Made by a program: the position numbers and the translations under genes. A DNA stretch of 64,000 bases. Source: Perlabentimonas sp034003245. Lineage in GTDB: Bacteria > Bacteroidota > Bacteroidia > Bacteroidales > Tenuifilaceae. This document shows positions 43,431-52,171 of the stretch, piece by piece (position 1 is the first letter of the stretch; the number at the start of each line of letters is the position of its first letter). The notes under the pieces were generated by a model. That model did no database searches. It was not told the origin of the DNA and worked only from the letters and a program-made list of their open reading frames with translations. The stretch lies in assembly GCA_034003245.1 (NCBI GenBank), contig JAVEYY010000020.1:1-64000 (forward strand), given 5' to 3'.

Positions 43431-45638
43431 ATGGAAAACACCTGGGAAGAGTATAGGAAGAAAATAATTGGGTTGGGCGATTCATCCATAAAGAAAAGTT
43501 ATTATCCCGAGCTGCAAGCTAAGGTTAATGCTTTGGAGGCCAATCAACAAAACCTAAGCGCAATTATTGATAGCATTAGCGATAGTATAGTAATTCATAC
43601 TGCTAAAGGTAATCTATTGTCGGTTAACAAAAGGGCGGAGGAACTACTTGGGATTAGTAATGAGGTGGTTTGTTCATACTCGCTACTCGACTTTTCCAAA
43701 CCCGGATTGAGTTCCATTGACACTACTTCTATTTGGAGTCTATCAGAAGATGGTTCTACTAACATATTTGTGTGGGAAATATACCCGAAGGGGAAGGAAC
43801 AAATAATTGATGTGCAGATTTCTGTAAGCCCCATCATTTGGAACCATAAAAAGGCCTTAGTAGCAGTTATTCGCGATTTTACTGAACGAAAAGAATATGA
43901 GGATAATCTTTTGAAGGCAAGAGAAGCCGCCATAGCAAGTGAGGAGAGGTATAGGAATATAGTTGAGTTATCACCCGATGGTATTTTTACTATATCTTTT
44001 GATGGGATAATAACCTCTGTTAACAGGGCGTTTATAGAGCTGTCGGGTTTCTCAAAGGAGGAGTTTATTGGAACTAGTATACTTGCAATCCCATCAGTTC
44101 TCAAGGAGGATGAACCTCTTTATAGGAAATTGTTCGAGACAGCTGTAATAGGCACATTGGATAAACCCTTCGATCTGAGGTGGATGCATAAGTTGGGCTA
44201 CCTGAAGTACGGAGAGGCAAGGGTAGTGAGGGTGATAAATGGTAAAGAGAGTTTTCTCCAGGTGGTAATAAGGGATATTACGGATAGACGACACGCACAG
44301 GAAATGCTAAAGGAAAGCGAGGAACGATACGATTTGGCAATGCAGGCGGTAAAAGATGGCCTATGGGATTGGAATGTTAAAACGGGCCACGTGTACTTCG
44401 ATAAAAGATATTATGCTATTGCAGGGTACTCACCCAATGATTTCCCTCACAACCTCGATGAATGGAAACGTCGTGTACATCCTGATGACCTCGATCACTG
44501 CCTAAAACAAATCGAAACCCGACTTCATAAGGATTCCGAGGGTTTCGACGTAGAATTCCGTTTTCTTAGAAAGGATGAAACCTGGATGTGGATTAGGGGG
44601 AGAGGGAAGGTGGTGGAGTGGGATTCTAAGGGTGAAGTGGTTAGAATTATTGGCACTCACTCTGATATTACCGATAAGAAACGGCTTGAGGTTAAGGTCA
44701 AGAAATACCAAGAAAACTTAGAAGTCCTTGTGAAAGCTCGTACCGAGGAGCTGCAAGCAGCCAATGAGGAGTTAACCTCTATTAATGAGGAACTTTATTA
44801 CCAGAGAAAACAACTAGAGGAAGCACTTAGTAAATTACAGAATGCCCAGAAACAACTTGTTTTGGCAGAAAAAATGGCATCACTTGGCGTATTAACGTCG
44901 GGAATAGCTCACGAGATAAATAACCCTATAAATTTTATTAGTAGCGGTGTGGTTGGACTTGAGATGGAAGTGAATGATTTAACAACGGCCATTCGTGAGT
45001 ACTCAAAAGTCTTTAAAGAGAATTACCCTCAAGATGAAACGGGCTTACTGCAAAGTTTAGATTCTCAATACGATGTGGAAGGTATAATGGAGACAATTCC
45101 CAAGCTAATTAAATCGATTCGAACGGGGGTGGATCGTACCATGTCAATCGTCAAAGGGCTTCGAACTTTTGCTCGGCTCGATGATGAGAATAAATCGTCA
45201 GCAAGCCTCAGCGAGCTAATAAATTCTGCACTAACAATTCTGTACAATAAGTATAAGCACAGTATCATGGTTAGAACTAATCTTTGCGGCAACGATGAGA
45301 TTGTCTGCTACCCAGGAAAGTTGGGTCAGGTATTTCTTAACCTACTGGTTAATTCAATCCAAGCCATCGAAGGGGAAGGCACAATTACCATTGAGACGTC
45401 ATATGATATTGTAGAAGATAAGTTTAAAATTACAATTAGTGATACCGGAAAGGGAATCCCTGCGGGCATGGAACAACGAATATTCGATCCGTTTTTTACC
45501 ACCAAGCCCGTTGGAGAGGGAACCGGTTTGGGGTTATCAATAGTTCATGGAATTATTTCCGATCATAAGGGTGAAATAAAAGTCAATTCAAGGGAGGGCG
45601 AAGGAACAGAGTTTACCATTTGTTTACCTAAAAAATAG
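43431..45638 (+). CDS. Multi-PAS sensor histidine kinase
   Basis: This is a soluble 735-residue kinase. Three PAS domains (about 35-155, 165-290 and 295-420) are linked by 'RDFTERK'-type PAC ends. A coiled coil (about 425-480) leads to HisKA with His494 in SGIAHEINNP. The ATPase domain has VFLNLLVNSIQAI, ISDTGKGI and GEGTGLGLSIVHGI. It has no membrane helix, so the signal is internal (ligand, redox or the dehydrogenase neighbour). It is flanked by the ErcA-like gene (3-base gap) and the sigma-54 regulator gene (3-base gap), so all three are cotranscribed. Confidence 0.93.
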   Translation: MENTWEEYRKKIIGLGDSSIKKSYYPELQAKVNALEANQQNLSAIIDSISDSIVIHTAKGNLLSVNKRAEELLGISNEVVCSYSLLDFSKPGLSSIDTTSIWSLSEDGSTNIFVWEIYPKGKEQIIDVQISVSPIIWNHKKALVAVIRDFTERKEYEDNLLKAREAAIASEERYRNIVELSPDGIFTISFDGIITSVNRAFIELSGFSKEEFIGTSILAIPSVLKEDEPLYRKLFETAVIGTLDKPFDLRWMHKLGYLKYGEARVVRVINGKESFLQVVIRDITDRRHAQEMLKESEERYDLAMQAVKDGLWDWNVKTGHVYFDKRYYAIAGYSPNDFPHNLDEWKRRVHPDDLDHCLKQIETRLHKDSEGFDVEFRFLRKDETWMWIRGRGKVVEWDSKGEVVRIIGTHSDITDKKRLEVKVKKYQENLEVLVKARTEELQAANEELTSINEELYYQRKQLEEALSKLQNAQKQLVLAEKMASLGVLTSGIAHEINNPINFISSGVVGLEMEVNDLTTAIREYSKVFKENYPQDETGLLQSLDSQYDVEGIMETIPKLIKSIRTGVDRTMSIVKGLRTFARLDDENKSSASLSELINSALTILYNKYKHSIMVRTNLCGNDEIVCYPGKLGQVFLNLLVNSIQAIEGEGTITIETSYDIVEDKFKITISDTGKGIPAGMEQRIFDPFFTTKPVGEGTGLGLSIVHGIISDHKGEIKVNSREGEGTEFTICLPKK

Positions 45639-45641
45639 TGT

Positions 45642-47087
45642 GTGAAAAAGATCTTATACATAGACGATGAACCTAATAACCTTTTTACACTTGAGGTAGC
45701 CCTCAAGAAATGGTTCACTGTTATTACTCTCGATGACCCAATTCACGCCTTCAAAACAATTAAGGAGCAGGGTATTAGGGTGCTCCTCACCGATCAGCGT
45801 ATGCCCAACCTAACTGGACTAGAGCTGGCCAAAATTGTCCAAGAGCAGTTTCCATCGGTAGTTATTACTATACTTACTGCATACGACGATAACGAGACTA
45901 TGCTTCAGGCCATTAATCAAGGGGGGATTTTTAGGTGCCTGCTAAAACCATGGAGTATTCAGGATTTACGTCAAACCCTCGATAGCGCCTTTGAGGCCTA
46001 CGAGTTGAGGAGGAAGAATATTACCCTAATAAATGATTTGGTTGGCCAGGTTAGGAGGCTACAGCTAGCATTCGATGAGATAAATGAGCTTAAGGAAAAA
46101 CTTGAGGAGGAGAATATTCAGCTTAAGGACGAGTTCCTTGATCAGAATTTAACCTCCGAAATAGTGGGTAAAAGCAAAGCTTTAAGAGCGGCTCTCAAGC
46201 AAGCTGTTCAGGCGGCTAAATCTAACTCATCAATACTACTGCTGGGCGAGACAGGTACTGGAAAGGAACTTTTTGCCAAGGCAATACATCATAATAGCCC
46301 TCGTAAGGACAATTTGCTTGTAAAAATCAATTGTGCAGCGATTCCCGAAACCCTAATCGAAAGCGAATTGTTTGGGCACGAGAAGGGGGCTTTCACGGGT
46401 GCCGATAAATTAAAGTATGGAAAGTTTGAAGTTGCCCATAAAGGAACCCTTTTCTTAGATGAGATTGGCGAGCTCCCATTAACAATGCAACCAAAGCTCC
46501 TAAGGGTGCTTCAGGAGGGAGAGTTCGAGCGTATTGGTGGCAATAAGTTAATTCAAACCGACTTCCGATTGATTACTGCTACCAATAGAAATCTTGAGCA
46601 AGAGGTTGAAAAGGGGTCTTTCAGGAGTGATCTTTTTTACCGGCTGAACATACTCCCAATTACAATCCCTCCATTACGAGATAGGAGAGAGGATATTCCC
46701 TTGATAGTCGAGCATTTTGTTGCAGCGCTTAACCGAGAGTTTGGAAGACAGGTTAGAGCTATACCCCAAAGGATTATGGATAGTCTGATGGAGTACCACT
46801 GGCCCGGGAATATTAGAGAACTTAGTAATGTAGTTGAGCGTGCTTATGTTCTTAGTACAGGAAGCAAACTCGAAATTGGAAACTGGTTTAACCCATACAA
46901 TGAAAATACTCCTTCAAACCAAGATATTATTTCTCTTGACGAGAATGAGAAGGAGTGTATCTTAAAAGCCCTCAAGCATACAAAGTGGCGAATTAGAGGT
47001 AAGAATGGTGCTGCCGAGCTCCTTAAAATTAACCCCACAACTCTCGAGTCGAGAATGAAAAAGCTGGGTATTGAGCGCCCAGTGTAA
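45642..47087 (+). CDS. NtrC-family sigma-54 response regulator
   Basis: This is a 481-residue transcription activator. The receiver domain has acidic Asp8-Asp9, phospho-acceptor Asp51 (LLTDQRMPN) and Lys102 in LKPW. A helical linker (about 120-170) precedes an AAA+ domain with Walker A GETGTGKE (202-209), the sigma-54 contact GAFTGA (249-254) and Walker B LFLDEIGEL (270-278). A Fis-type helix-turn-helix ends the protein (NGAAELLKINPTTLESRMKK). Translation starts at GTG 45642, 3 bases after the kinase stop. It is the cognate partner of the preceding PAS kinase and should activate sigma-54 promoters. Confidence 0.95.
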   Translation: MKKILYIDDEPNNLFTLEVALKKWFTVITLDDPIHAFKTIKEQGIRVLLTDQRMPNLTGLELAKIVQEQFPSVVITILTAYDDNETMLQAINQGGIFRCLLKPWSIQDLRQTLDSAFEAYELRRKNITLINDLVGQVRRLQLAFDEINELKEKLEEENIQLKDEFLDQNLTSEIVGKSKALRAALKQAVQAAKSNSSILLLGETGTGKELFAKAIHHNSPRKDNLLVKINCAAIPETLIESELFGHEKGAFTGADKLKYGKFEVAHKGTLFLDEIGELPLTMQPKLLRVLQEGEFERIGGNKLIQTDFRLITATNRNLEQEVEKGSFRSDLFYRLNILPITIPPLRDRREDIPLIVEHFVAALNREFGRQVRAIPQRIMDSLMEYHWPGNIRELSNVVERAYVLSTGSKLEIGNWFNPYNENTPSNQDIISLDENEKECILKALKHTKWRIRGKNGAAELLKINPTTLESRMKKLGIERPV

Positions 47088-47161
47088 AATACGATATAAC
47101 GTAGAAGTACGAAATAAAGTATTTATATCTCCTTTTTATCTTCCGTAAAAATTTTGTAACG

Positions 47162-47183
47162 CACACAAAAACAGCATTGTGTG
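47162..47183. promoter_or_regulatory. Inverted repeat upstream of the chemoreceptor gene
   Basis: CACACAA at 47162-47168 pairs with TTGTGTG at 47177-47183 around 8 bases, 72 bases before the methyl-accepting protein start. Its position between the NtrC-type regulator gene and the receptor gene makes it a candidate activator site. A convincing -24/-12 element is not seen nearby. Confidence 0.35.
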
Positions 47184-47254
47184 TCGATTGGTACGAATGG
47201 TGTAACAGTAAAGCCAAACGAATACCAAACTAACAAAAACAGGAGGATAGAACA

Positions 47255-49315
47255 ATGAAACTAAATGATCTAAAAATTGGAACACGCCTTAACCTAATAA
47301 TGGGAGGTTTTTTGGTTTTGGCCTTTGCCATATTTGGCATATACGTTAACATTACTCTTCAAAATCAGATTGTTAATAGTACCGACGAGAGGATGACCGA
47401 ACAGCTAAACGATTTGGTTGAGGTTATTTCAGTAGAACTACAGGGGAATAGGGAGAAGGTAAACCTATCGTTACATTTGGCCAGTAACTACTTAACCCGG
47501 CAGGGCACAATTGTAGAATCGGCCAATGAGTTTGTAACCTATAGCGCGAGTAACCAGGTTACTGGAGCCACATCCACAGTTAATGTAAGTAAGTGGTATC
47601 TTAACGGACAGCAACTTCAAAATAGCGTTGAGGTAGTTGATGCCATAAGCGAAATGGGGGTTCCAACAGCAACCATTTTTCAAAAAGTTTCTCAGGGTTA
47701 CCTTCGGATATCAACAAACGTGAGAGCAAATGACGGTGGTCGAGCCATAGGTACTTTTATTCCCTTCGATAGCCCCGTTGCTCAGGCTATAGATCGCGGA
47801 CAAACATATACAGGTCGTGCTTGGGTTGTTAACGACTGGTACCTAACCGCCTATGAGCCCATAATGATTAATGGAGAGGTTAAAGGAATGTTGTATGTGG
47901 GTGTTCCAGAGAAAAGCTTAACTCACATATCGTCTTTGTTCAACAAGAAAAAATTCTTTGATACAGGATATCCATATATTGTAAGTGGTGATGGAACTTT
48001 GGTTGTACACCCTACAAGCGTAGGTGAGAATATTAGCAATGAGGAGTTCTTTAAACTTATGCTTGATCATAAGACGGGACAAGTATTTCGCGATGAGTAT
48101 ATGTGGCAAGGGCACAATAAAGTTCAGTACGTCAAGTATTTTGAGCCCATTGATGCATTCGTTTCTGCTGGTTTTTATGAGAGCGAGATGAACGAGATAT
48201 TAAACCGAACCCGCCTTGCAATAATCCTTGTTACATTAGTTTCGGTAGGGTTGGTTATCCTTGTCCTTCGTGGAATTGTTCAATCTGTTGTTGTTGCACT
48301 GCGCAAAGGGGTTGAGTTTGCCAAAAAGGTTGCCGATGGCGATTTAACTGTAACAGTTGATGTTTACCAAAAGGATGAGGTAGGCGAATTGGCTGATGCG
48401 CTAAGGAATATGGTTGATAAGCTTAAGGATATTGTGGAGAATATCCAGTCGGGAGCCGATAGTATTTCAGGGGCCGGTTTTGAGGTGAGTTCAGCATCGC
48501 AGCAGCTATCGCAGGGTGCCAGCGAGCAGGCATCGGCTGCTGAGGAGGTTAGTAGCTCCATGGAGCAGATGGCCGCCAATATCCAGCAGAATACCGATAA
48601 TGCCCAGCAAACGGAGAAAATTTCGCTTAATGTATCACAAGGAGTCCAAAAGGTAGGTGCTGCTGCTCAAGAAAGTCTCGATTCTATCAAGAATATTGCT
48701 GATAAGATCGGAATAATAAATGATATTGCTTTTCAAACCAATATCCTTGCCCTAAATGCTGCGGTTGAGGCAGCACGCGCAGGTGAGCACGGTAAAGGTT
48801 TTGCTGTGGTGGCTGCCGAGGTGCGTAAGCTAGCAGAACGCAGTAAAATTGCCGCTGACGAGATAGTAGCCTTAGCCTCAAGGAGTGTCAATGTTACCGA
48901 GGATGCTTCGGAATTAATGGGGAGCCTAATTCCTGAAATTGAGAAAACCGCTAAGCTTGTACAAGAAATTGCTGCTGCAAGTATAGAGCAAAACTCAGGA
49001 TCGGACCAGATTAACAACGCCATTCAGCAGTTAAATACTGTTACCCAGCAGAATGCCGCATCGAGCGAAGAGCTGGCCACAAGTTCAGAGGAACTTAGTA
49101 GCCAAGCCGAGCAGCTTAAAGAGTTGATAGGCTTCTTTAGGCTTGATAATTCAAAAACGACAAGGCAAACAGCGGTGGTAAGTGCACCCAGATCGGTGTC
49201 AAAACCCGAGTTAAAAACTAAACAAACTACCCATACTACAGCCCCTGGCAAAAAGGGGGTTATCCTAAAGGGGTTCGATAGCGATCGACGCGACAGCGGC
49301 TATGAGAATTTCTAA
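47255..49315 (+). CDS. Methyl-accepting chemotaxis protein with Cache sensor
   Basis: This is a 686-residue chemoreceptor. It has a first membrane helix (about 12-32) and a large periplasmic Cache3/Cache2-type domain (about 35-325, with YTGRAWVVNDWYLTAYEP shown as short motifs TGRAWV and VHPTSVGENIS). A second helix (about 329-349), a HAMP domain and the methyl-accepting signalling domain follow, with the hairpin tip IAFQTNILALNAAVEAA and AAEVRKLAERS. A strong Shine-Dalgarno AGGAGG at 47241-47246 sets the start. It lies 167 bases after the regulator gene. No CheA, CheW or flagellar genes are nearby, so it must signal to a system elsewhere. Confidence 0.94.
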   Translation: MKLNDLKIGTRLNLIMGGFLVLAFAIFGIYVNITLQNQIVNSTDERMTEQLNDLVEVISVELQGNREKVNLSLHLASNYLTRQGTIVESANEFVTYSASNQVTGATSTVNVSKWYLNGQQLQNSVEVVDAISEMGVPTATIFQKVSQGYLRISTNVRANDGGRAIGTFIPFDSPVAQAIDRGQTYTGRAWVVNDWYLTAYEPIMINGEVKGMLYVGVPEKSLTHISSLFNKKKFFDTGYPYIVSGDGTLVVHPTSVGENISNEEFFKLMLDHKTGQVFRDEYMWQGHNKVQYVKYFEPIDAFVSAGFYESEMNEILNRTRLAIILVTLVSVGLVILVLRGIVQSVVVALRKGVEFAKKVADGDLTVTVDVYQKDEVGELADALRNMVDKLKDIVENIQSGADSISGAGFEVSSASQQLSQGASEQASAAEEVSSSMEQMAANIQQNTDNAQQTEKISLNVSQGVQKVGAAAQESLDSIKNIADKIGIINDIAFQTNILALNAAVEAARAGEHGKGFAVVAAEVRKLAERSKIAADEIVALASRSVNVTEDASELMGSLIPEIEKTAKLVQEIAAASIEQNSGSDQINNAIQQLNTVTQQNAASSEELATSSEELSSQAEQLKELIGFFRLDNSKTTRQTAVVSAPRSVSKPELKTKQTTHTTAPGKKGVILKGFDSDRRDSGYENF

Positions 49316-49335
49316 CTAGTTAGTTCTCCTGATCG

Positions 49336-49380
49336 AAACCCGCTCCTAATAGTCCCTTTGATATTTAGGGCGGGTTTTTT
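49336..49380 (+). terminator. Rho-independent terminator after the chemoreceptor gene
   Basis: AAACCCGC at 49336-49343 pairs with GCGGGTTT ending about 49377; a CCTAA/TTAGG extension lengthens the stem across one bulge. The T run TTTTTT (49375-49380) follows. It lies 21 bases after the receptor stop. Confidence 0.85.
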
Positions 49381-49429
49381 GGTAAATGCTAAGCATAATT
49401 CATCAAACCGTTGCAAATCACCTTATGAT

Positions 49430-50587
49430 ATGAGGTACAAGTCAAAAATATTATATGTTGATGACGACAAGGAGAACCTAACTGGGTTTGAGGTAAGCCT
49501 TTCTCGATCGTTTGAGATTTTAACTGCTGAGAGTTCCCAAATTGCATACACTATTCTAAAATCATCAGATAATATAGGTGTGGTTTTGGTTGACTATAAG
49601 ATGCCAGTTGAGGATGGAATTGCTTTTGTTGATCGAGTTAAGGACGAGTTTCCCGATAAAATTTTTATTATTACATCTGCTTGGGCCGATCTGGATGTGG
49701 TGATAAAGGCTATGAATATGAATTGCTTTTATAGCTTTTTACAAAAGCCATGGAATTACGATGAGCTTACTCTTACTCTGAAGAATGCCCTTGAATATTT
49801 CGAAATTAGGCGGGATAACAAAAGGTTGAATAATGAACTTTTCAATAGAAACAAGGAGTTGGAGGATGCTGTAAGGAGTGAGAAAGAGGCCAATAGAGTA
49901 AAAAATGTTTTTCTTCAGAATATCTCACACGAAATACGTACGCCACTCAATAGTATAATCGGTTTTTCAGGGCTAATTAAGCAAAATTTACCATCCCAAG
50001 ATAAGGTTTCGGCGTACTCCGACTTGGTGATGCAAAGCGGCTATGAATTGCTTAATACAATTCATAATATTTTAGAAAGTGCACTGATATTCAACAATCA
50101 GATAGTTGTAAATAGCTCAGCTTTTGACCTTAACGAGTTGATAAGTAGTTTGGTAAGTAAGTCGGAGCCAATATTTGCTAAGAAGAACATTGGCCTGTGC
50201 TATAAAGCTATCGGCGGAGTTTTTATTTGCAATGATGAACTGAAAATTCATTATATCCTCAAGGTTCTTATTGAGAACGCTATTAAATTTACGCCAACAG
50301 GTTCAGTATCCATTGTTATATTAGATTACTCCGAAATATCGGATGAAGACGAAATGTGTATAGTAAGGGTAACTGACACTGGAATAGGTATCGACATGGA
50401 TAATGTTGAAAAGATTTTTGAACCTTTCAAGCAGCTAGACGAATCTAGTACGCGTCAGTTTGGAGGAAGTGGCGTTGGTTTGTTTATTGCCAAATCGTAC
50501 GCTGAATTGCTAGGGGGCAGGTTATGGGTTGAGTCTGTTCCATCAAAAGGATCATCTTTTTATCTGTCCATTAAAAGGAACTTGTAA
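49430..50587 (+). CDS. Receiver-histidine kinase hybrid
   Basis: This is a soluble 385-residue signalling protein. It has an N-terminal receiver domain with Asp55 (VVLVDYKMPVEDG) and the end motif LQKPW. A coiled coil of about 35 residues follows, then HisKA with His167 in NISHEIRTPLNS and an ATPase domain (ENAIKFTPTG, VTDTGIGI, GGSGVGLFIAKSY). The receiver and linker resemble those of the NtrC-type protein at 45642 (both begin KILYxDDxxxN and end in KPW), so the two may be fed by the same phosphorelay. I start at the ATG at 49430; the upstream frame crosses the terminator. It is downstream of that terminator, so it may have its own promoter. Confidence 0.9.
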   Translation: MRYKSKILYVDDDKENLTGFEVSLSRSFEILTAESSQIAYTILKSSDNIGVVLVDYKMPVEDGIAFVDRVKDEFPDKIFIITSAWADLDVVIKAMNMNCFYSFLQKPWNYDELTLTLKNALEYFEIRRDNKRLNNELFNRNKELEDAVRSEKEANRVKNVFLQNISHEIRTPLNSIIGFSGLIKQNLPSQDKVSAYSDLVMQSGYELLNTIHNILESALIFNNQIVVNSSAFDLNELISSLVSKSEPIFAKKNIGLCYKAIGGVFICNDELKIHYILKVLIENAIKFTPTGSVSIVILDYSEISDEDEMCIVRVTDTGIGIDMDNVEKIFEPFKQLDESSTRQFGGSGVGLFIAKSYAELLGGRLWVESVPSKGSSFYLSIKRNL

Positions 50588-50648
50588 CATATTCACGAAA
50601 CACATAGTTCAGATGGTTATACTTGTATATGCTTCTGTATAATTACGC

Positions 50649-51500
50649 CTACATTCCAATCCTGTAAAATGATGAGTAAAAGATAACTCGAGCCGCAAAT
50701 TCTGCAATCACAAAAAATACAAACGCAAGTAGGTAAAGGCGAATGCCGGTATCGGAATCGCGTGGATTCGGGAAAACCCGCCGGATAAGCATTCCAAGTC
50801 CAAGTAGCCAGGCCCATGTTAGAGCATCCCAAATGGGATGATACATGCCTCCTACAAAAGCTATGTTTTCATTGGCTGTTGTGTTCCAGCCAACCAGTCC
50901 AGAAATAAATTTCACCGCAAGGATGCCAATTATAGTAAATACGAGAACAATTTCTATGTTTCTCTCGAATTTGCCCTTGTGGCTATGGTGGAGTAGGAGC
51001 AAAGCAAATGATGAACCAAGTAGAAAAGTGTTTATGTAGAAAGCAATTAGAGTGCCTGGCGTATTCCACAGCGGAATGGTCTCAATCATGTACAGTTTGG
51101 CCATGGTGAGCACCATGGTTAAGCCCAGCACACTTGATATGGCTAGTAGTGGAATCATTAAGCATTTCTTTTCCTTGGAGAATATCCTGTACATTGTGGT
51201 TCCAAAAATGGATGCGGCGTAGGCCGACACCATCAATATCTCGCGGCTAAGCCATGACGATTTAAGGTTGGTAAGCGCAAATACCGATGATAATGGTGCC
51301 GATAGATGCAGGAACGAGATGATTAGCGCTACGCCTATGGTTCCTGTGGCAATAAGCAGCCCGATTTTAAAAAATCTTGCCTGTTCCTCGCCATCGTGCT
51401 GGCGATTGATAATAGCGTAAACTAGCATGGCAGTTGTTAGCCCCGTCGAGAATTGCCCAATTAGCGTGAAAAATAGTAGCGACCATTCTGAGCTATGCAT
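50649..51500 (-). CDS. DmsC-like membrane anchor subunit
   Basis: This is a 283-residue integral membrane protein with eight hydrophobic segments, beginning MHSSEWSLLFFTLIGQFS. It matches the DmsC family: a quinol-oxidising anchor that passes electrons to the iron-sulfur subunit. A strong Shine-Dalgarno (GGAGGAGG) precedes the start, and the start overlaps the dmsB stop by 8 bases. It completes a three-subunit enzyme with the two genes upstream. Its gene name in E. coli is dmsC; substrate specificity lies with the catalytic subunit. Confidence 0.9.
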   Translation of the reverse strand: MHSSEWSLLFFTLIGQFSTGLTTAMLVYAIINRQHDGEEQARFFKIGLLIATGTIGVALIISFLHLSAPLSSVFALTNLKSSWLSREILMVSAYAASIFGTTMYRIFSKEKKCLMIPLLAISSVLGLTMVLTMAKLYMIETIPLWNTPGTLIAFYINTFLLGSSFALLLLHHSHKGKFERNIEIVLVFTIIGILAVKFISGLVGWNTTANENIAFVGGMYHPIWDALTWAWLLGLGMLIRRVFPNPRDSDTGIRLYLLAFVFFVIAEFAARVIFYSSFYRIGM

Positions 51501-52116
51501 CTCGAACCTCCTCCTTATTAATTACTTTCCAGTTTAAGTTCTCTTTGGCTACCTGCTTTCCCTTAATAACAATCGCAGGGTTGGTGATTGTTGCATTCGG
51601 TAAAGGGTAAATATTCGTCGATTCACCATACTCCTTGCGGAGTTCGCTTAACTCTCCAAACTTTAGTACCCGCATGGGGCAAGCCGCAACGCACGATGGC
51701 TGTTTGCCTTCGGCAAGGTAATCGATGCACATGTCGCACTTAGTCATTTTGCCGGTTTGCTTATTTAGATGCAAAGCTCCATAGGGGCAAGCCCACTGGC
51801 AATACTTACAGCCCATGCATCGGTCGGCATCAATTAGCACAATGCCTTCCTCATTTTTATATATCGCCCCGTTGGGGCAATTCTTCATGCAGATTGGATC
51901 CTCGCAGTGGTTGCACGCCATGGATATGTTGTACGATTCGATGCCCGACTCCCAGTTCCTGTTATCCTTTGTTTTCCATTGCCCACCAGCCACCTCGTAA
52001 ACATTGCGCCAGCGCATTCCAACCGGATGATCCTGCTTATCCTTACAGGCTATTTGGCAGGTTTTGCATCCCGAGCACTGCGACGAATCGAAATAGAAAG
52101 CCCACTGTTTTGCCAT
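51493..52116 (-). CDS. DmsB-like iron-sulfur subunit
   Basis: This is a 207-residue ferredoxin-like protein with four Cys clusters: CSGCKTCQIAC, CNHCEDPICMKNC, CMGCKYCQWAC and CDMCIDY...CVAAC. These should hold four [4Fe-4S] centres that pass electrons from the quinol-oxidising membrane subunit to the molybdenum subunit. I start at the ATG at 52114-52116 (MAKQWAFYFDSSQC); a start at 52131 would add five residues. It lies 55 bases after the catalytic subunit gene and overlaps the membrane subunit gene by 8 bases. Confidence 0.95.
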   Translation of the reverse strand: MAKQWAFYFDSSQCSGCKTCQIACKDKQDHPVGMRWRNVYEVAGGQWKTKDNRNWESGIESYNISMACNHCEDPICMKNCPNGAIYKNEEGIVLIDADRCMGCKYCQWACPYGALHLNKQTGKMTKCDMCIDYLAEGKQPSCVAACPMRVLKFGELSELRKEYGESTNIYPLPNATITNPAIVIKGKQVAKENLNWKVINKEEVRDA

Positions 52117-52171
52117 AGTATAAAAAATCAATTTGTCTTATTCCTTTTTCAAATCTTCAAAACCCCTCTTT

